Shown here: piece after piece, positions 9,234 through 19,768 of the stretch
Layout: every line of letters begins with the position of its first letter
Numbering within the stretch: the stretch's first letter is position 1
NCBI RefSeq assembly: GCF_004661485.1
Contig: NZ_PQVH01000006.1
Coordinates: 1 to 64,000, forward strand
Reading direction: 5' to 3'
Length of the DNA: 64,000 nt
DNA from: Methylotenera oryzisoli
GTDB lineage: Bacteria > Pseudomonadota > Gammaproteobacteria > Burkholderiales > Methylophilaceae
Notes under the pieces: generated by a model
Seen by the model: the letters and a program-made list of their open reading frames with translations, nothing else
Databases searched by the model: none
Told to the model about the DNA's origin: nothing
Position numbers and translations under genes: made by a program

Positions 9234-11516
9234 TTGAGATTATTCATACCCATTATTTTCGTCCTCTACGCCAATGCGAGCTTCGCATTAGGCCTAGGCG
9301 AAGCTACGCTTAAGTCGTACCTGGGTGAATCGCTCATTGTTAAATTAAATGTCACTGACGTTGAAAAGTCGCCAGACACCAGCTGTTTTACAATATCAGA
9401 CACTAACGACACCCCGGCTTTTAAAAGAGCATTTTCTTCATTAAGCGCACAAAAAGATGGCTTTTTACTTACCATCACTACGCAATCTGTCATTACAGAA
9501 CCCATTCTGAGCTTGCGCGTTTCTTATCATTGCGAACCACAGCTACACCGTGACTACGTTTTGTTATTAGATCCTGCATCGACTCTTAGCGAAACCTCTG
9601 CTAACAACGTCGTCGCCAACACGACAAGCATGGTTGGCAAGCAACAAAGCAACAAAACCAAGCCTTCAAGTAATGCAGACAATAGTGCTGTGAGCTTATC
9701 TAGTGACGACACGGGCAGCTATACACCTCCAAAGGCAAAGCGCAAGCTGAAAAAACGCCACGCCAATGTCGCATCCAGCGCTGACGAAAAAATTATGGAG
9801 GCCTATGTCGGCAAACAACAAAGCGCCGCAAAACCAACGGCACCAGCTAGCGTAACTACCAGCGAACCGCCTGTACCAGCCAAACCAGACACCTCAAGCA
9901 AGCCATACTTAAGCATTTCTGGGGGCAGTCTGGCATCAGATGCATCCGCAGGGAAACATAGCATCAGCTTGCAGTTTGAAACACAAATCGACCTTAATCG
10001 CGCAGCGCCAAGCAACCCACCTAGCAGCACGGACTTGCAGGATGAAGCGACCGTGATGTCCAATCGACTGGCTCACCTAGAAAAACAGATTATCAGCCTG
10101 CAAACACAAAATACGCAGTTAAGAAGCGAAGCAGCACAGGCAAAAAATGCGTTAGCAGAGCAGCAATCTGGCTGGCTCAACTACTTATGGGTGGTAGTTG
10201 CAGCAATACTTGGATTAGCCGCACTTGAATGGCTACGCCGCATCATCATGACTAGACGCATGATTAAGCAAGAGCAGCATTGGTTTGACGCGGACGAAAA
10301 TGCCAATAGCGAACAAGCATCCTTTGCCGCCACTACTCCGGCAACTGCCGATTACAAAGCGAGCAAGCACAACACGTTCTCGGATAGCTTTCTTGACGAT
10401 GAGACTGACGATGAAGAGGAAAAAGCTACGCCAGCTAAGTCCGGCATACTATCGCCCGCGGAGCATGTAAGTGATGAGCACGACAGCATTATCGATAATG
10501 CCGATGTGTTTATAGAGCATGAACGCCCACTATTAGCCATTCAGTTACTGCAAAACCATTTGAATGATTTTCCAGCAGAATCGCCCAAAATCTGGCTTAA
10601 GCTGCTATCACTGATTGCCAAAGAAGGAACGGAAGCAGAATACGAGGCAACCGTGATGGAAGCCAACAAACACTTCAATATCAAAGCGCCGAACTTTGCA
10701 GAGGCTAATCTCGAAGACAATTCTTCAATTGAAGAATACGCCAACATTGTTGCCAGACTTGAAGGGGTTTGGGGCTCACCATTTGCTGTTAAGTTTTTAA
10801 ATGATTTGATTTACGATCATTATGCACAGCCAGCTGAAGGCTTCTCACCCAACAATTATGAGGAATTATTCTTCCTGAAAAGGATCGCAGAACTGCTCAA
10901 CACAGGCATTTCAACTAGCCAGCACACTCTGTATCGAAGCGCGCCCCCTAAAACAGAGAGCGAACATACAAACTCTGCACCCAGCAATTTAGATAACACA
11001 GTACTTAACACCGTAGCATTTAACAGTGTCGCTTTTGGCGATGATATTTCTGTTGATGCAGACACCACGAGCCTAAGCACGGCAAAACCCAAAACCAGCA
11101 CAATCAGCGATGCAGATTTCACTGTTGCACCATTTCCAGAGATGCCGGAACAGGCCGCTTGGAGCAGACCTACACAGGAAGAAATGAATGCTCAGTTCGC
11201 GAATTCGCCTTTTCAAAAAGTACCGTCTTACGAAGTGGACATGCTCGCCGACTTTGATGACCACATTGAGGTGATTGCACCGACCTTTGGCAAAGACAAA
11301 GATGCTACGCATGCAACTGAGGAATCAGCTGCGCCTACCTTGGCAAAGACTGCATCGACCGAAATGGCGGAGGAGTTTCTCTTCCCTGCAGATATCTACC
11401 TAGAGGAAACAGTCTTAACAGACACTGCGACAAGCAAACCTGAGGAGGAGTTGGAGACCAAAAAAGCTAAAGACTCCAACATTATTGAGTGGGATTTGCC
11501 TAAATCAAATACTTAA
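9234..11516 (+). CDS. FimV-like envelope protein
   Basis: This 760-residue protein resembles FimV/HubP, inner-membrane polar hub proteins tied to type IV pili and cell-pole organisation. A signal peptide (residues 1-18, FVLYANASFA) leads into the FimV N-terminal domain (LGLGEATLKSYLGESLIVKL). A low-complexity Ser/Thr/Pro/Lys region follows. A coiled coil (about 280-310) precedes one membrane span (about 313-333). The cytoplasmic part has TPR-like helices (about 425-545) and a long acidic tail. I see no LysM domain. The start is TTG: a stop lies eight codons upstream and no ATG intervenes. Confidence 0.75.
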   Translation: MRLFIPIIFVLYANASFALGLGEATLKSYLGESLIVKLNVTDVEKSPDTSCFTISDTNDTPAFKRAFSSLSAQKDGFLLTITTQSVITEPILSLRVSYHCEPQLHRDYVLLLDPASTLSETSANNVVANTTSMVGKQQSNKTKPSSNADNSAVSLSSDDTGSYTPPKAKRKLKKRHANVASSADEKIMEAYVGKQQSAAKPTAPASVTTSEPPVPAKPDTSSKPYLSISGGSLASDASAGKHSISLQFETQIDLNRAAPSNPPSSTDLQDEATVMSNRLAHLEKQIISLQTQNTQLRSEAAQAKNALAEQQSGWLNYLWVVVAAILGLAALEWLRRIIMTRRMIKQEQHWFDADENANSEQASFAATTPATADYKASKHNTFSDSFLDDETDDEEEKATPAKSGILSPAEHVSDEHDSIIDNADVFIEHERPLLAIQLLQNHLNDFPAESPKIWLKLLSLIAKEGTEAEYEATVMEANKHFNIKAPNFAEANLEDNSSIEEYANIVARLEGVWGSPFAVKFLNDLIYDHYAQPAEGFSPNNYEELFFLKRIAELLNTGISTSQHTLYRSAPPKTESEHTNSAPSNLDNTVLNTVAFNSVAFGDDISVDADTTSLSTAKPKTSTISDADFTVAPFPEMPEQAAWSRPTQEEMNAQFANSPFQKVPSYEVDMLADFDDHIEVIAPTFGKDKDATHATEESAAPTLAKTASTEMAEEFLFPADIYLEETVLTDTATSKPEEELETKKAKDSNIIEWDLPKSNT

Positions 11517-11570
11517 TTTAAGCCAAATACTTAAAATGTATAGGCTAACTAATACGTTTACGCTTAATCA

Positions 11571-12464
11571 CTAATGCGCACGAATCAAGTAATGCGCAAG
11601 CAACCCAGCAAACACAAAAAAACCAAACCAGTTATTACCTAAAAACGCCTGAAAGCATTTTGCTCTGATACGCGCTCTGATCAGGTAATAGTGATATAGC
11701 GCAACACACGCGGCCAAGCCCAAACCAACATAATACGCATACGACAGTTTGAGCTGATAACCTGCCAGCCCGAGCAATGCCAAGGTCAAGCCATAACATA
11801 ACATAATGGCAATAACATCAAAACGGCCAAACGTAATGGCAGATGATTTAATACCTATTTTCAAGTCATCTTCCCTATCTACCATTGCGTACTCAGTATC
11901 GTAGGCAATCGCCCAAAACACATTGGCACACAACAGCAGCCATGCAACAGCAGGAACCGCATCCGTGACCGCTGCGAACACCATGGGGATACCAAAACCA
12001 AAAGCCACGCCTAAATATGCTTGCGGCATCACAAAAAAGCGCTTGGTTAACGGGTAAGTCATGGCTAAAAACAGTGCCAGCACGGATAGCTTAATTGTTA
12101 ACACATTCAGCAAGCAGACAAGCGCAAATGCCATGACACTTAACGCCAACGCCAATAAGTACGCTTCTTTTTTAGTGACTTCTTTATTGGGCAAAGGGCG
12201 ATGCTGTGTACGCTCAACCAACCCATCGTACTGACTATCGGCAATGTCGTTCATCACACAGCCAGCGCTACGCATTAACACTGTACCAGTGATAAATATC
12301 AACACAATAATCCAGTCGGGCTTACCGGCTGAGGCAATTAAAAGCGCCCACAAAGTAGGCCACAGCAACAGCAAAATACCTATCGGTTTATCTAAGCGCA
12401 TCAGGCGCTCATAGCTGTTAATCTTGTTTACCAAGTCTTGTATTTTTGGGGTTTGTATTTTCAT
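11571..12464 (-). CDS. ubiA: 4-hydroxybenzoate polyprenyltransferase
   Basis: This 297-residue integral membrane prenyltransferase attaches the polyprenyl chain to 4-hydroxybenzoate in ubiquinone synthesis. The two Asp-rich magnesium-diphosphate motifs are NDIADSQYDG (about 113) and DTEYAMVDREDD (about 190). About eight to nine membrane spans are apparent. It overlaps the end of ubiC by 4 bases (ATGA), so the two ubiquinone genes are translationally coupled. Confidence 0.96.
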   Translation of the reverse strand: MKIQTPKIQDLVNKINSYERLMRLDKPIGILLLLWPTLWALLIASAGKPDWIIVLIFITGTVLMRSAGCVMNDIADSQYDGLVERTQHRPLPNKEVTKKEAYLLALALSVMAFALVCLLNVLTIKLSVLALFLAMTYPLTKRFFVMPQAYLGVAFGFGIPMVFAAVTDAVPAVAWLLLCANVFWAIAYDTEYAMVDREDDLKIGIKSSAITFGRFDVIAIMLCYGLTLALLGLAGYQLKLSYAYYVGLGLAACVALYHYYLIRARIRAKCFQAFLGNNWFGFFVFAGLLAHYLIRAH

Positions 12465-13009
12465 GTGGCAACGATACTCGGCAAGAAAACTTCAGTAACC
12501 ATAATACTAGCGCAGTTCAGACTAAACGCTGAACGGCGCGCCCAAAGATAGCCGGGTTTAACCATTAAATGCCTGCTCGCGTGCTGATACAGCACGTGAT
12601 TGGATGATAGTTTTTTATAACTTAATGCAGTACGTTTAACTTTGGGGTTGGCAAACAAGGTGGCGCCCAGTGGCTTACTACCCAGTTTACCCAAGCCGTG
12701 CCACACACCACGTAAACGCTTAGTAGGCAAAACACTGTGCGCAAACACCACCGGCTCTGCTCCGCCACACAGCAACACATCGCGCACCAGCACCAATTTA
12801 TCCGCACATAAACTTAACAGTGCGGCCTCATCACGGATAGGTTTACGCAAAGCTACAGTGAGCGGCATCACGTAAAAATCCGGATAGCATTGCTGCAACT
12901 TAGCAGTTAAGGATTGACCATGCATTAGCCATGAACGATAGCGATGGCTATGCAACGGTTTTACTAACCAGCGATAACGCGCTTGTGGGGTGCTTTTACG
13001 TATTTTCAC
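12461..13009 (-). CDS. ubiC: Chorismate--pyruvate lyase
   Basis: This 182-residue cytoplasmic enzyme splits chorismate into 4-hydroxybenzoate and pyruvate, the first committed step of ubiquinone synthesis. Family features include an early W-L (SWLMHGQSLTAKL), REVLLC-like VRDVLLCGG and a late VTEVFLP containing the conserved Glu. The C-terminal ARRSAF is also typical. It lies directly before ubiA, which uses its product. Confidence 0.92.
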   Translation of the reverse strand: MKIRKSTPQARYRWLVKPLHSHRYRSWLMHGQSLTAKLQQCYPDFYVMPLTVALRKPIRDEAALLSLCADKLVLVRDVLLCGGAEPVVFAHSVLPTKRLRGVWHGLGKLGSKPLGATLFANPKVKRTALSYKKLSSNHVLYQHASRHLMVKPGYLWARRSAFSLNCASIMVTEVFLPSIVAT

Positions 13010-13050
13010 GGCAGAATTATCGCATGTAGTGAATAAAATCAGACATGTTG

Positions 13051-15093
13051 TTACACTTTCACCAATTCGCCCGCCGTACTCATCCAGCGATCTAGATGCT
13101 GCTCAACTTCGGCTGGATAGTTTTGCAGCAGTGTATCGGCCATATCTTTTGCTGCTTCCAGTAAATCAACATCTCGCTCTAAGTCTGCAATTTTAAGCAT
13201 AGGCACACCGCTTTGACGCACCCCTAACAACTCACCCGGGCCGCGAATCTGCAAGTCCGCTTGTGCAATGGCAAAACCATCATTACTTTCATAAATCACT
13301 TTTAATCTGGCACGTGCAGTGTCTGACAATTTGTTCTGGTAGAGCAAAATACAAGTGCTTTTTGTCGCGCCCCTACCCACTCGCCCACGTAATTGGTGCA
13401 GCTGTGATAACCCCATGCGCTCCGCATGCTCAATCACCATCAAGCTGGCATTTGGCACATCCACGCCCACCTCAATCACGGTGGTGGCCACTAAAAGCTG
13501 CGAATGCCCGGCACTGAACTCAGCCATGACCGCCTGTTTCTCGGTTGGCTTCATGCGACCATGTACCAAACCAACCTTTAACTCTGGGAACTCCTGTTGC
13601 ATCAGTGCGTAAGTGTCATTGGCCGTTGCCAATTGCAAGGCTTCAGACTCCTCAATCAACGGGCAGACCCAATAAGCCTGATTGCCCTGCAAACACGCCT
13701 CACGCACGCGCTGCAAAATTTCGTCGCGCCTAGCGTCAGACACAATTTTGGTGACGATAGGCGAACGCCCGGGTGGTAGCTCATCTATCACCGACACATC
13801 AAGGTCCGCGTAATAACTCATAGATAACGTACGTGGAATCGGTGTTGCAGACATCATCAGCTGGTGCGGCTCTGGCTGTCCTTTCTGGCGCAATGCCAAG
13901 CGCTGATGCACACCAAAACGATGCTGCTCATCGATGATGGCTAAACCCAGGCTTTTAAAACGCACCGATTCTTGAAACAAGGCATGCGTACCCACCACTA
14001 ATTTTGCTTCGCCACTGGCAATAGATTCAAGCGCAGCATCACGGTCTTTTTTGTTTTGGCTGCCAGTGAGCCATGCAATCTTGATATCCAGTGGCTGTAG
14101 CCAGCTAAGCATTTTACGGTAATGCTGCTCTGCCAATATCTCCGTGGGAGCCATTAAAGCAACCTGCCAGCCATTTTCCACACATTGCAATGCCGCCATG
14201 CACGCCACGATGGTTTTACCGCTGCCGACATCGCCTTGCAGCAAGCGCTGCATAGGGTGTGCTTGCGTTAAATCGCGCTCGATTTCCAACGCCACTTTTT
14301 GCTGTGCACCAGTTAACGCAAACGGTAAACTTTTCAGTAAAGCAGAAACCAACTTTGTAGAACGCTTAAATTGCGGAGCACTCACGCTACGACGACGTGC
14401 GTAATGCTTACGCATGGATAGCTGCTGCGCCAGCAATTCATCAAATGCCAAACGCCGCCAATGTGCCGTGGTTTTATTATCCAGTGCGCGCAGACTCACA
14501 TCGGGGCTAGGATGATGCAGTGCCGTCAAACTTAAAGCAAAACTAGGGAGATTTAAATCGGCATAAATCTGTGCAGGCAATGTTTCTAGCATCTCGCCTT
14601 GCTGCTGCAAGGCAATGCCTATGGCCTTACGTAGACTAGCCTGGCCCAAGCCGGCAACCGTAGGGTAAACCGGCGTTAAGGTTTCTGCGACGATGGTTTT
14701 TTCACCCACTGCTTTACAGGTAGGATGCACCATCTCATAGCCAAAAAAGCCACTACGCACCTCACCATAAACACGTAGCTTAGCGCCCACTTTAAGGGCA
14801 TTAATCTGGCTGGGATAGAAATGTAGAAAACGCAGGGTGAGCTGTCCACTCGCATCCTCCAACCTGGCAATTAGTGCTTTGCGTGGCTTGTAAGTCACTT
14901 CTGCATGAACGATATCACCTTCAACCTGTGCAGACTCACCCATACGTAAATCACGCACCGCCGTCACATGGGTTTCATCAATATAACGTAAAGGTAGATG
15001 TAGCAATAAGCCTTGCAGATTACTAATGCCCAACTTTGCCAAGTTGGCAATCAAGGGCTTACTGAAGGCTTTAATTTGAGTGAGTTGCGTCAC
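13051..15093 (-). CDS. recG: ATP-dependent DNA helicase RecG
   Basis: This 680-residue branch-migration helicase rescues stalled forks and processes Holliday junctions. An N-terminal OB-fold wedge domain precedes two RecA-like motor domains. Walker A is QGDVGSGKT (about 289), the Walker B box is DEQHRFGVHQ, and motif III is MMSATPIPRT. Motif VI, QLRGRVGRG, and the C-terminal TRG-like helix (GELLGVRQSGVP) are intact. It sits 41 bases upstream of ubiC and 84 bases after ridA. Confidence 0.97.
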   Translation of the reverse strand: MTQLTQIKAFSKPLIANLAKLGISNLQGLLLHLPLRYIDETHVTAVRDLRMGESAQVEGDIVHAEVTYKPRKALIARLEDASGQLTLRFLHFYPSQINALKVGAKLRVYGEVRSGFFGYEMVHPTCKAVGEKTIVAETLTPVYPTVAGLGQASLRKAIGIALQQQGEMLETLPAQIYADLNLPSFALSLTALHHPSPDVSLRALDNKTTAHWRRLAFDELLAQQLSMRKHYARRRSVSAPQFKRSTKLVSALLKSLPFALTGAQQKVALEIERDLTQAHPMQRLLQGDVGSGKTIVACMAALQCVENGWQVALMAPTEILAEQHYRKMLSWLQPLDIKIAWLTGSQNKKDRDAALESIASGEAKLVVGTHALFQESVRFKSLGLAIIDEQHRFGVHQRLALRQKGQPEPHQLMMSATPIPRTLSMSYYADLDVSVIDELPPGRSPIVTKIVSDARRDEILQRVREACLQGNQAYWVCPLIEESEALQLATANDTYALMQQEFPELKVGLVHGRMKPTEKQAVMAEFSAGHSQLLVATTVIEVGVDVPNASLMVIEHAERMGLSQLHQLRGRVGRGATKSTCILLYQNKLSDTARARLKVIYESNDGFAIAQADLQIRGPGELLGVRQSGVPMLKIADLERDVDLLEAAKDMADTLLQNYPAEVEQHLDRWMSTAGELVKV

Positions 15094-15177
15094 ATTGAAT
15101 GTGGCTGACCGAAAGCACAGAAAGGCATTTACTTAAAATAACGTAAAGGCACGCGCCCTAAGCCAGCATTGAGCTGA

Positions 15178-15564
15178 TTAAAGCACCATCACGGCATCAG
15201 CTTCAACCAGCGCAGCGCGTGGTAATGAAGCAACGCCTACCGCAGCACGTGCTGGATATGGCTGGCTAAAGTACTCAGCCATAATGGTATTCACCAAAGC
15301 AAAGTGAGATAAGTCTGTCAGGAAAATATTAAGTTTAACCACATCAGCCAAACTACCGCCTGCAGCATCAGCCACCGCTCTTAGGTTTTGAAATACGCGA
15401 TGCACTTGTGCTTCAATGCCGTCCACCATTTGCATAGTGACTGGATCCAGCCCGATTTGACCAGATAGATAGACAGTATCGCCTACTTTCACAGCTTGCG
15501 AGTAAGTGCCAATAGCTGCTGGTGCGCCTTGTGTTTGAATAATTTGTTTTGTATTAGTTGTCAT
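15178..15564 (-). CDS. ridA: RidA family enamine/imine deaminase
   Basis: This 128-residue trimeric protein hydrolyses reactive 2-aminoacrylate and related enamines formed by PLP enzymes. The signatures [21 protein letters not shown] and the C-terminal Arg and Glu in [19 protein letters not shown] are present. It lies between spoT and recG on the same strand, the usual order in betaproteobacteria. Confidence 0.95.
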   Translation of the reverse strand: MTTNTKQIIQTQGAPAAIGTYSQAVKVGDTVYLSGQIGLDPVTMQMVDGIEAQVHRVFQNLRAVADAAGGSLADVVKLNIFLTDLSHFALVNTIMAEYFSQPYPARAAVGVASLPRAALVEADAVMVL

Positions 15565-15623
15565 TTAATTAAACCACGGTTTGTTAAAGAAATCATGCAT
15601 TGCGACTACTGCTTGCTTTGCCT

Positions 15624-17870
15624 CTACTGAGAGTATAGTTTTACATTCGAGTTTTTACGATTGCCGGGAGCACTGCCTTTGGTGCGATTAATACGCACCA
15701 CATCGGGAATCTTGCGCAGGCCACGCATCAACTCGGCCAAATGCACACGGTTTTTTACCTGTACGGTAAAGTATAAATTAGCATATGCGCTGCCATCTGC
15801 CTCCTCAACACTGACGTTATCAATGTTAGAGCCTGCATCTGCAATGCCTGAGGCGATTTGCGCCAGCATGCCAGGCTGGTTTGCCACCGTCAGATTTAAA
15901 TTAGTTTTGAATAAGCGCGAGCTTTCTGGCTCCCACTCTACATCCAGCCATTTATCCGGGTCTAGTTTAAATTTACGCACACTCGGGCAATCGTGTGTAT
16001 GAATCACCAAGCCTTTATCTTTATTGATAAAACCTAAAATCGGGTCACCCGGAATCGGTCTGCAACAAGGTGCAAACTGTACTGCCATGCCTTCAGTACC
16101 ACGAATGGTGATGGTATCCAGCGAGGCCGCTGGCAACTTGGTATGCTTCTCGGCATGGTCATCGGTCATCGCCACCAATTGATGTGCCACCATCACGTTT
16201 TGGCGCTTACCTAGGCCAATGTCAGAAAGTATTTCAACTTTTTTCTTCACGCCATAGTCACGAATCAGCTTTTGCCAATGCTCTTCTGAAATATGGCTAG
16301 GGTCTACATGCAAGGCACGCAAGGCTTTATTCAACAAGCGCTCACCCAAGTGCGCGGACTCAGTAGATTGCTGTGATTTTAAGAAGTGGCGGATATGCGC
16401 ACGGGCACGTCCGGTCACTACGTAATTAAGCCAAGCAGGGTTAGGTTTGGCTAAAGAACCAGTAATAATTTCAACGTGGTCGCCATTATGCATCTCGGTA
16501 CGCAATGGGGCTAAGTCGTGGTTAATCCGCACCGCCACGCAGCTATTACCAATGTCAGAATGTACCGCATAGGCAAAATCAACCGCAGTCGCGCCTTTAG
16601 GCAAGGCCATGATAGAGCCCTTGGGTGTAAATACATAAACCTCGTCTGGGAACAAATCAATTTTAAGATGCTCAAGAAAATCGAGAGAATCTGCGCTCTC
16701 GCTTTGGATATCCAGCAAGCGCTGTAACCACTGGTGGGTTTGCTGCTGCAACGCGGTCAGCTGCGCGTCGCTTGCCTTATACAGCCAATGCGCGGCAACA
16801 CCCGCATCTGCAATATTATGCATGTCGGCACTACGAATCTGCACCTCAATTGGCGTACCAAATGGGCCAAATAAAGTGGTGTGTAACGATTGATAACCAT
16901 TTGCTTTAGGGATAGCGATATAGTCTTTAAACTTGCTAGGAATCGGCTTATACAGCCCATGCAACGCCCCTAACGCCAAATAGCAGCTAGGTAAATCTTT
17001 GACAACAATCCTAAAACCATAAATATCATACACTTGTGAGAACGGCGTTGCCTTACTTGTCATCTTTTTATAGATGCTATACAAGTGCTTTTCGCGCCCT
17101 GACACTTCCGCTTCAACATTAAAACTACTTAACTGCTGCTTGATTGACTCTAATATTTTGCTAATAACTTCTTTACGATTACCACGCGCGGCCATAATCG
17201 CTTTAGAAATCGCGTTATAGCGCATAGGGTGAAGGTATTTAAAACTGAGATCCTCTAAGGCCTGATAAACATCATTTAAGCCTAAGCGATTGGCGATTGG
17301 CGCATAAATATCCAGTGTTTCTTTGGCAATGATGCGTTGCTTTTCTGGTCGCATCGCCTCCAACGTTTGCATGTTGTGCAAGCGGTCTGCCAGCTTAACC
17401 AGAATAACACGTACATCTTGCGACATCGCCAACAGCATTTTACGGAAGTTTTCCGCCTGCGCCTGACTCGCGCTTTGGAATTCGATTTTATCCAGCTTGG
17501 TCACGCCATCTACTAGTTCAGCGACTTGCGGACCAAACTTTTGCTTGATATCTAAAGTGGTAATGTCGGTATCTTCGACCACATCATGCAGCAGCGCGGC
17601 GAGAATAGTTGGCACATCCATATGCAAATCGGCCAGAATGCAGGCAACAGAGACAGGATGCGTGATATACGGCTCGCCCGTTTTACGCACGACGCCATCA
17701 TGGGCAGCAAACGCATAGCGATAGCCTTCCCATACTTGTTCTATATCTTGAGGTTTTAAATACGAGTGTAATCGTATACTTAAGGCTGAGCCCTCGCTGT
17801 CCGCTGGCAGCAAGGGAGCCGATGTTAACTTTGATAATTCCGCTTTAAGATTGTTTGCGGTTTTTGGCAT
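15624..17870 (-). CDS. spoT: Bifunctional (p)ppGpp synthetase/hydrolase
   Basis: This 748-residue RSH protein makes and degrades the alarmone (p)ppGpp. The HD hydrolase domain shows HPVSVACILADL and LLHDVVEDT (about 70-100). The synthetase domain has REKHLYSIYKKM and RFKDYIAIPKANGYQSLHT-type motifs (about 260-330). TGS (VFTPKGSIMALPKGATAVDFAYA) and a C-terminal ACT domain follow. The intact HD motif argues for SpoT/Rel function over RelA. It follows rpoZ and gmk in the classical gmk-rpoZ-spoT order. Confidence 0.97.
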   Translation of the reverse strand: MPKTANNLKAELSKLTSAPLLPADSEGSALSIRLHSYLKPQDIEQVWEGYRYAFAAHDGVVRKTGEPYITHPVSVACILADLHMDVPTILAALLHDVVEDTDITTLDIKQKFGPQVAELVDGVTKLDKIEFQSASQAQAENFRKMLLAMSQDVRVILVKLADRLHNMQTLEAMRPEKQRIIAKETLDIYAPIANRLGLNDVYQALEDLSFKYLHPMRYNAISKAIMAARGNRKEVISKILESIKQQLSSFNVEAEVSGREKHLYSIYKKMTSKATPFSQVYDIYGFRIVVKDLPSCYLALGALHGLYKPIPSKFKDYIAIPKANGYQSLHTTLFGPFGTPIEVQIRSADMHNIADAGVAAHWLYKASDAQLTALQQQTHQWLQRLLDIQSESADSLDFLEHLKIDLFPDEVYVFTPKGSIMALPKGATAVDFAYAVHSDIGNSCVAVRINHDLAPLRTEMHNGDHVEIITGSLAKPNPAWLNYVVTGRARAHIRHFLKSQQSTESAHLGERLLNKALRALHVDPSHISEEHWQKLIRDYGVKKKVEILSDIGLGKRQNVMVAHQLVAMTDDHAEKHTKLPAASLDTITIRGTEGMAVQFAPCCRPIPGDPILGFINKDKGLVIHTHDCPSVRKFKLDPDKWLDVEWEPESSRLFKTNLNLTVANQPGMLAQIASGIADAGSNIDNVSVEEADGSAYANLYFTVQVKNRVHLAELMRGLRKIPDVVRINRTKGSAPGNRKNSNVKLYSQ

Positions 17871-17922
17871 GCCGGTGTCACTATTTTTACGAATAAATTA
17901 ATAAATGCCAAGACACGGCAGA

Positions 17923-18135
17923 TTACGCATGCCCGCGCGCTAAAATTTCCACACCAATTTTACCAGCAGCAATTTCACGTAATGCAATCACTGTTGATTT
18001 GTCGCGTGTGTTTTGCACGTTCACTTGTGGTTCTGCGCCATTGTGCAACTGACGGGCACGATATGCAGCCACTAAAGTTAATTGGAAGCGGTTTGGGATT
18101 TTTTCTAAACAGTCATCTACCGTGATACGTGCCAT
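17923..18135 (-). CDS. rpoZ: RNA polymerase omega subunit
   Basis: This 70-residue protein helps assemble RNA polymerase and forms part of the ppGpp site. The typical start [19 protein letters not shown] and ARQL..G are present. It lies between gmk and spoT in the conserved operon, 52 bases before spoT. Confidence 0.97.
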   Translation of the reverse strand: MARITVDDCLEKIPNRFQLTLVAAYRARQLHNGAEPQVNVQNTRDKSTVIALREIAAGKIGVEILARGHA

Positions 18136-18212
18136 GATGATATTTCCTAATGATAAACAAAATTAATTACTAAAAGACCAGCAAGCGCGCTAAGCAATAT
18201 ACAACTTAGCAA

Positions 18213-18824
18213 TTAAGTAAGCGCTTGAATTAAACTGGCATAACGTTGCAACTGTGCGGCACCAACTAGGCGATGTGCGCGGATGATAGCGCGAATGTCC
18301 TGCAACGCTACGTCAAAATAGTTGTTAATTGTAACATAATCGAACTCGCTCACATGGCGCATTTCAGCACGTGCAGCGGCAACACGTTTAGAGATAGTCT
18401 CTTGGCTATCCTGCCCGCGGCTATTCAAGCGCTGTTCCAATGTTTCGATGGAAGGCGGCAATACAAAAATGCTGATGGCATTGGGATACAGCTGACGCAC
18501 TTGCGCAGCGCCCTGCCAGTCAATCTCCAAAATCACATCATGTCCAGCTTGCAGTGGCGCATCCACGGCAGACTGCGAAGTACCGTAACGCGCGCCATGC
18601 ACCTCTGCACTTTCCAAGAACTTTGCTTCGCCTAGCATCTGCAAAAACATGGCGTCATCCACAAAGTGGTAGTCAACGCCATTCTGCTCACCCGGACGCG
18701 GCTTGCGCGTGGTGTGCGAGATAGATAATTTCAAATGCGTATCTTCAGCCAGCAATGCCTTAATTAGGCTGGTTTTACCCGCGCCTGATGCTGCGGTGAT
18801 GATAAAAAGATTACCTGGAACCAT
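18213..18824 (-). CDS. gmk: Guanylate kinase
   Basis: This 203-residue enzyme phosphorylates GMP to GDP. The P-loop is TAASGAGKTSL (about 10-18). The GMP-binding segment SHTTRKPRPGEQNGVDYHFV and DVILEIDWQGA are typical. It starts the gmk-rpoZ-spoT group and lies 76 bases after the Anbu gene on the same strand. Confidence 0.97.
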   Translation of the reverse strand: MVPGNLFIITAASGAGKTSLIKALLAEDTHLKLSISHTTRKPRPGEQNGVDYHFVDDAMFLQMLGEAKFLESAEVHGARYGTSQSAVDAPLQAGHDVILEIDWQGAAQVRQLYPNAISIFVLPPSIETLEQRLNSRGQDSQETISKRVAAARAEMRHVSEFDYVTINNYFDVALQDIRAIIRAHRLVGAAQLQRYASLIQALT

Positions 18825-18900
18825 TCAATGACAACTCTCTATAGCGATATGTTCGGATTATTAAAAAATTCTAATTATTAAAATAATCTAGCAAGCTAGA

Positions 18901-19635
18901 TTAACACCAATCTGGACTCGGTAATGCACTAAATACTGAGCGCAAGCCATCTGCCCAACCTTGGCGAATTTGTACGTAATATGGGTCAGTTTCTGTAATG
19001 CGCTGCTGACAGTCAGCATGCAGGCTATCTACCCGATAAATCAGCAAGTCTATCGGTGCAGCCACAGAAACATTGCTGCGTATGGTGGAATCAAACGAAA
19101 TCAGCACACATTTCACCGTATCCATAATGTCGCTATTCTGCGCCACCACGCGGTCGATAATCGGTTTGCCGTACTTAGTTTCACCAATCTGAAAATACGG
19201 TGTTTCCTGCGTGGACTCAATAAAGTTACCTGCCGCATACACATTGAACAAACGCGGCCTTTCACCTTTAATTTGGCCGCCCACAAGGATGCTCGCGTTG
19301 AAATCAATCTGATGGTTTTTAAAGTGCTCACCGTCACGTTCAAACGCTGCTCTTAGTTCAGCGCCCACTAACCCTGCCGCATCAAACAAGCTGTCCACAT
19401 TGTGCAAGTGCTTACTATCCGGCACATTTTTCTCGACACGCGCTCTCAGTGCGTTCACCACAGACTGGGTAATCGCAAGATTACCAGCCGTTAGCAACAC
19501 AATCACGCGCTCGTTTTTAAGCTCAAAAATATGCATTTTAGGCGTAGAAGCCACCTGATCCACACCTGCATTCGTGCGTGTATCAGATGCCAACACCAAT
19601 CCTTGTTTCAGTAATAAACCGACACAATAAGTCAT
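18901..19635 (-). CDS. Anbu (proteasome-like Ntn hydrolase)
   Basis: This 244-residue member of the bacterial ancestral beta-subunit (Anbu/BPH) group is related to HslV and proteasome beta subunits. After Met removal the N-terminal Thr in MTYCVGLLLKQGLVLASDTR would be the nucleophile. The following SDTRTNAG supplies the conserved Asp. It is the last gene of a leftward cluster with a transglutaminase-like protein, alpha-E protein and ATP-grasp ligase, the standard Anbu context. No dedicated unfoldase is nearby. Substrates of Anbu are not well established. Confidence 0.9.
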   Translation of the reverse strand: MTYCVGLLLKQGLVLASDTRTNAGVDQVASTPKMHIFELKNERVIVLLTAGNLAITQSVVNALRARVEKNVPDSKHLHNVDSLFDAAGLVGAELRAAFERDGEHFKNHQIDFNASILVGGQIKGERPRLFNVYAAGNFIESTQETPYFQIGETKYGKPIIDRVVAQNSDIMDTVKCVLISFDSTIRSNVSVAAPIDLLIYRVDSLHADCQQRITETDPYYVQIRQGWADGLRSVFSALPSPDWC

Positions 19636-19768
19636 AATTTTTGTTTAATTTGGAAGAATTGCCATCATACCATTTTGCGTAATCGCTCGCCAAAAAACTG
19701 CGGCACATCAATGCACATAATCACGGCAAAGGTTATCAAGTTGCATGCGGGCAACCATTCATCGGCTT

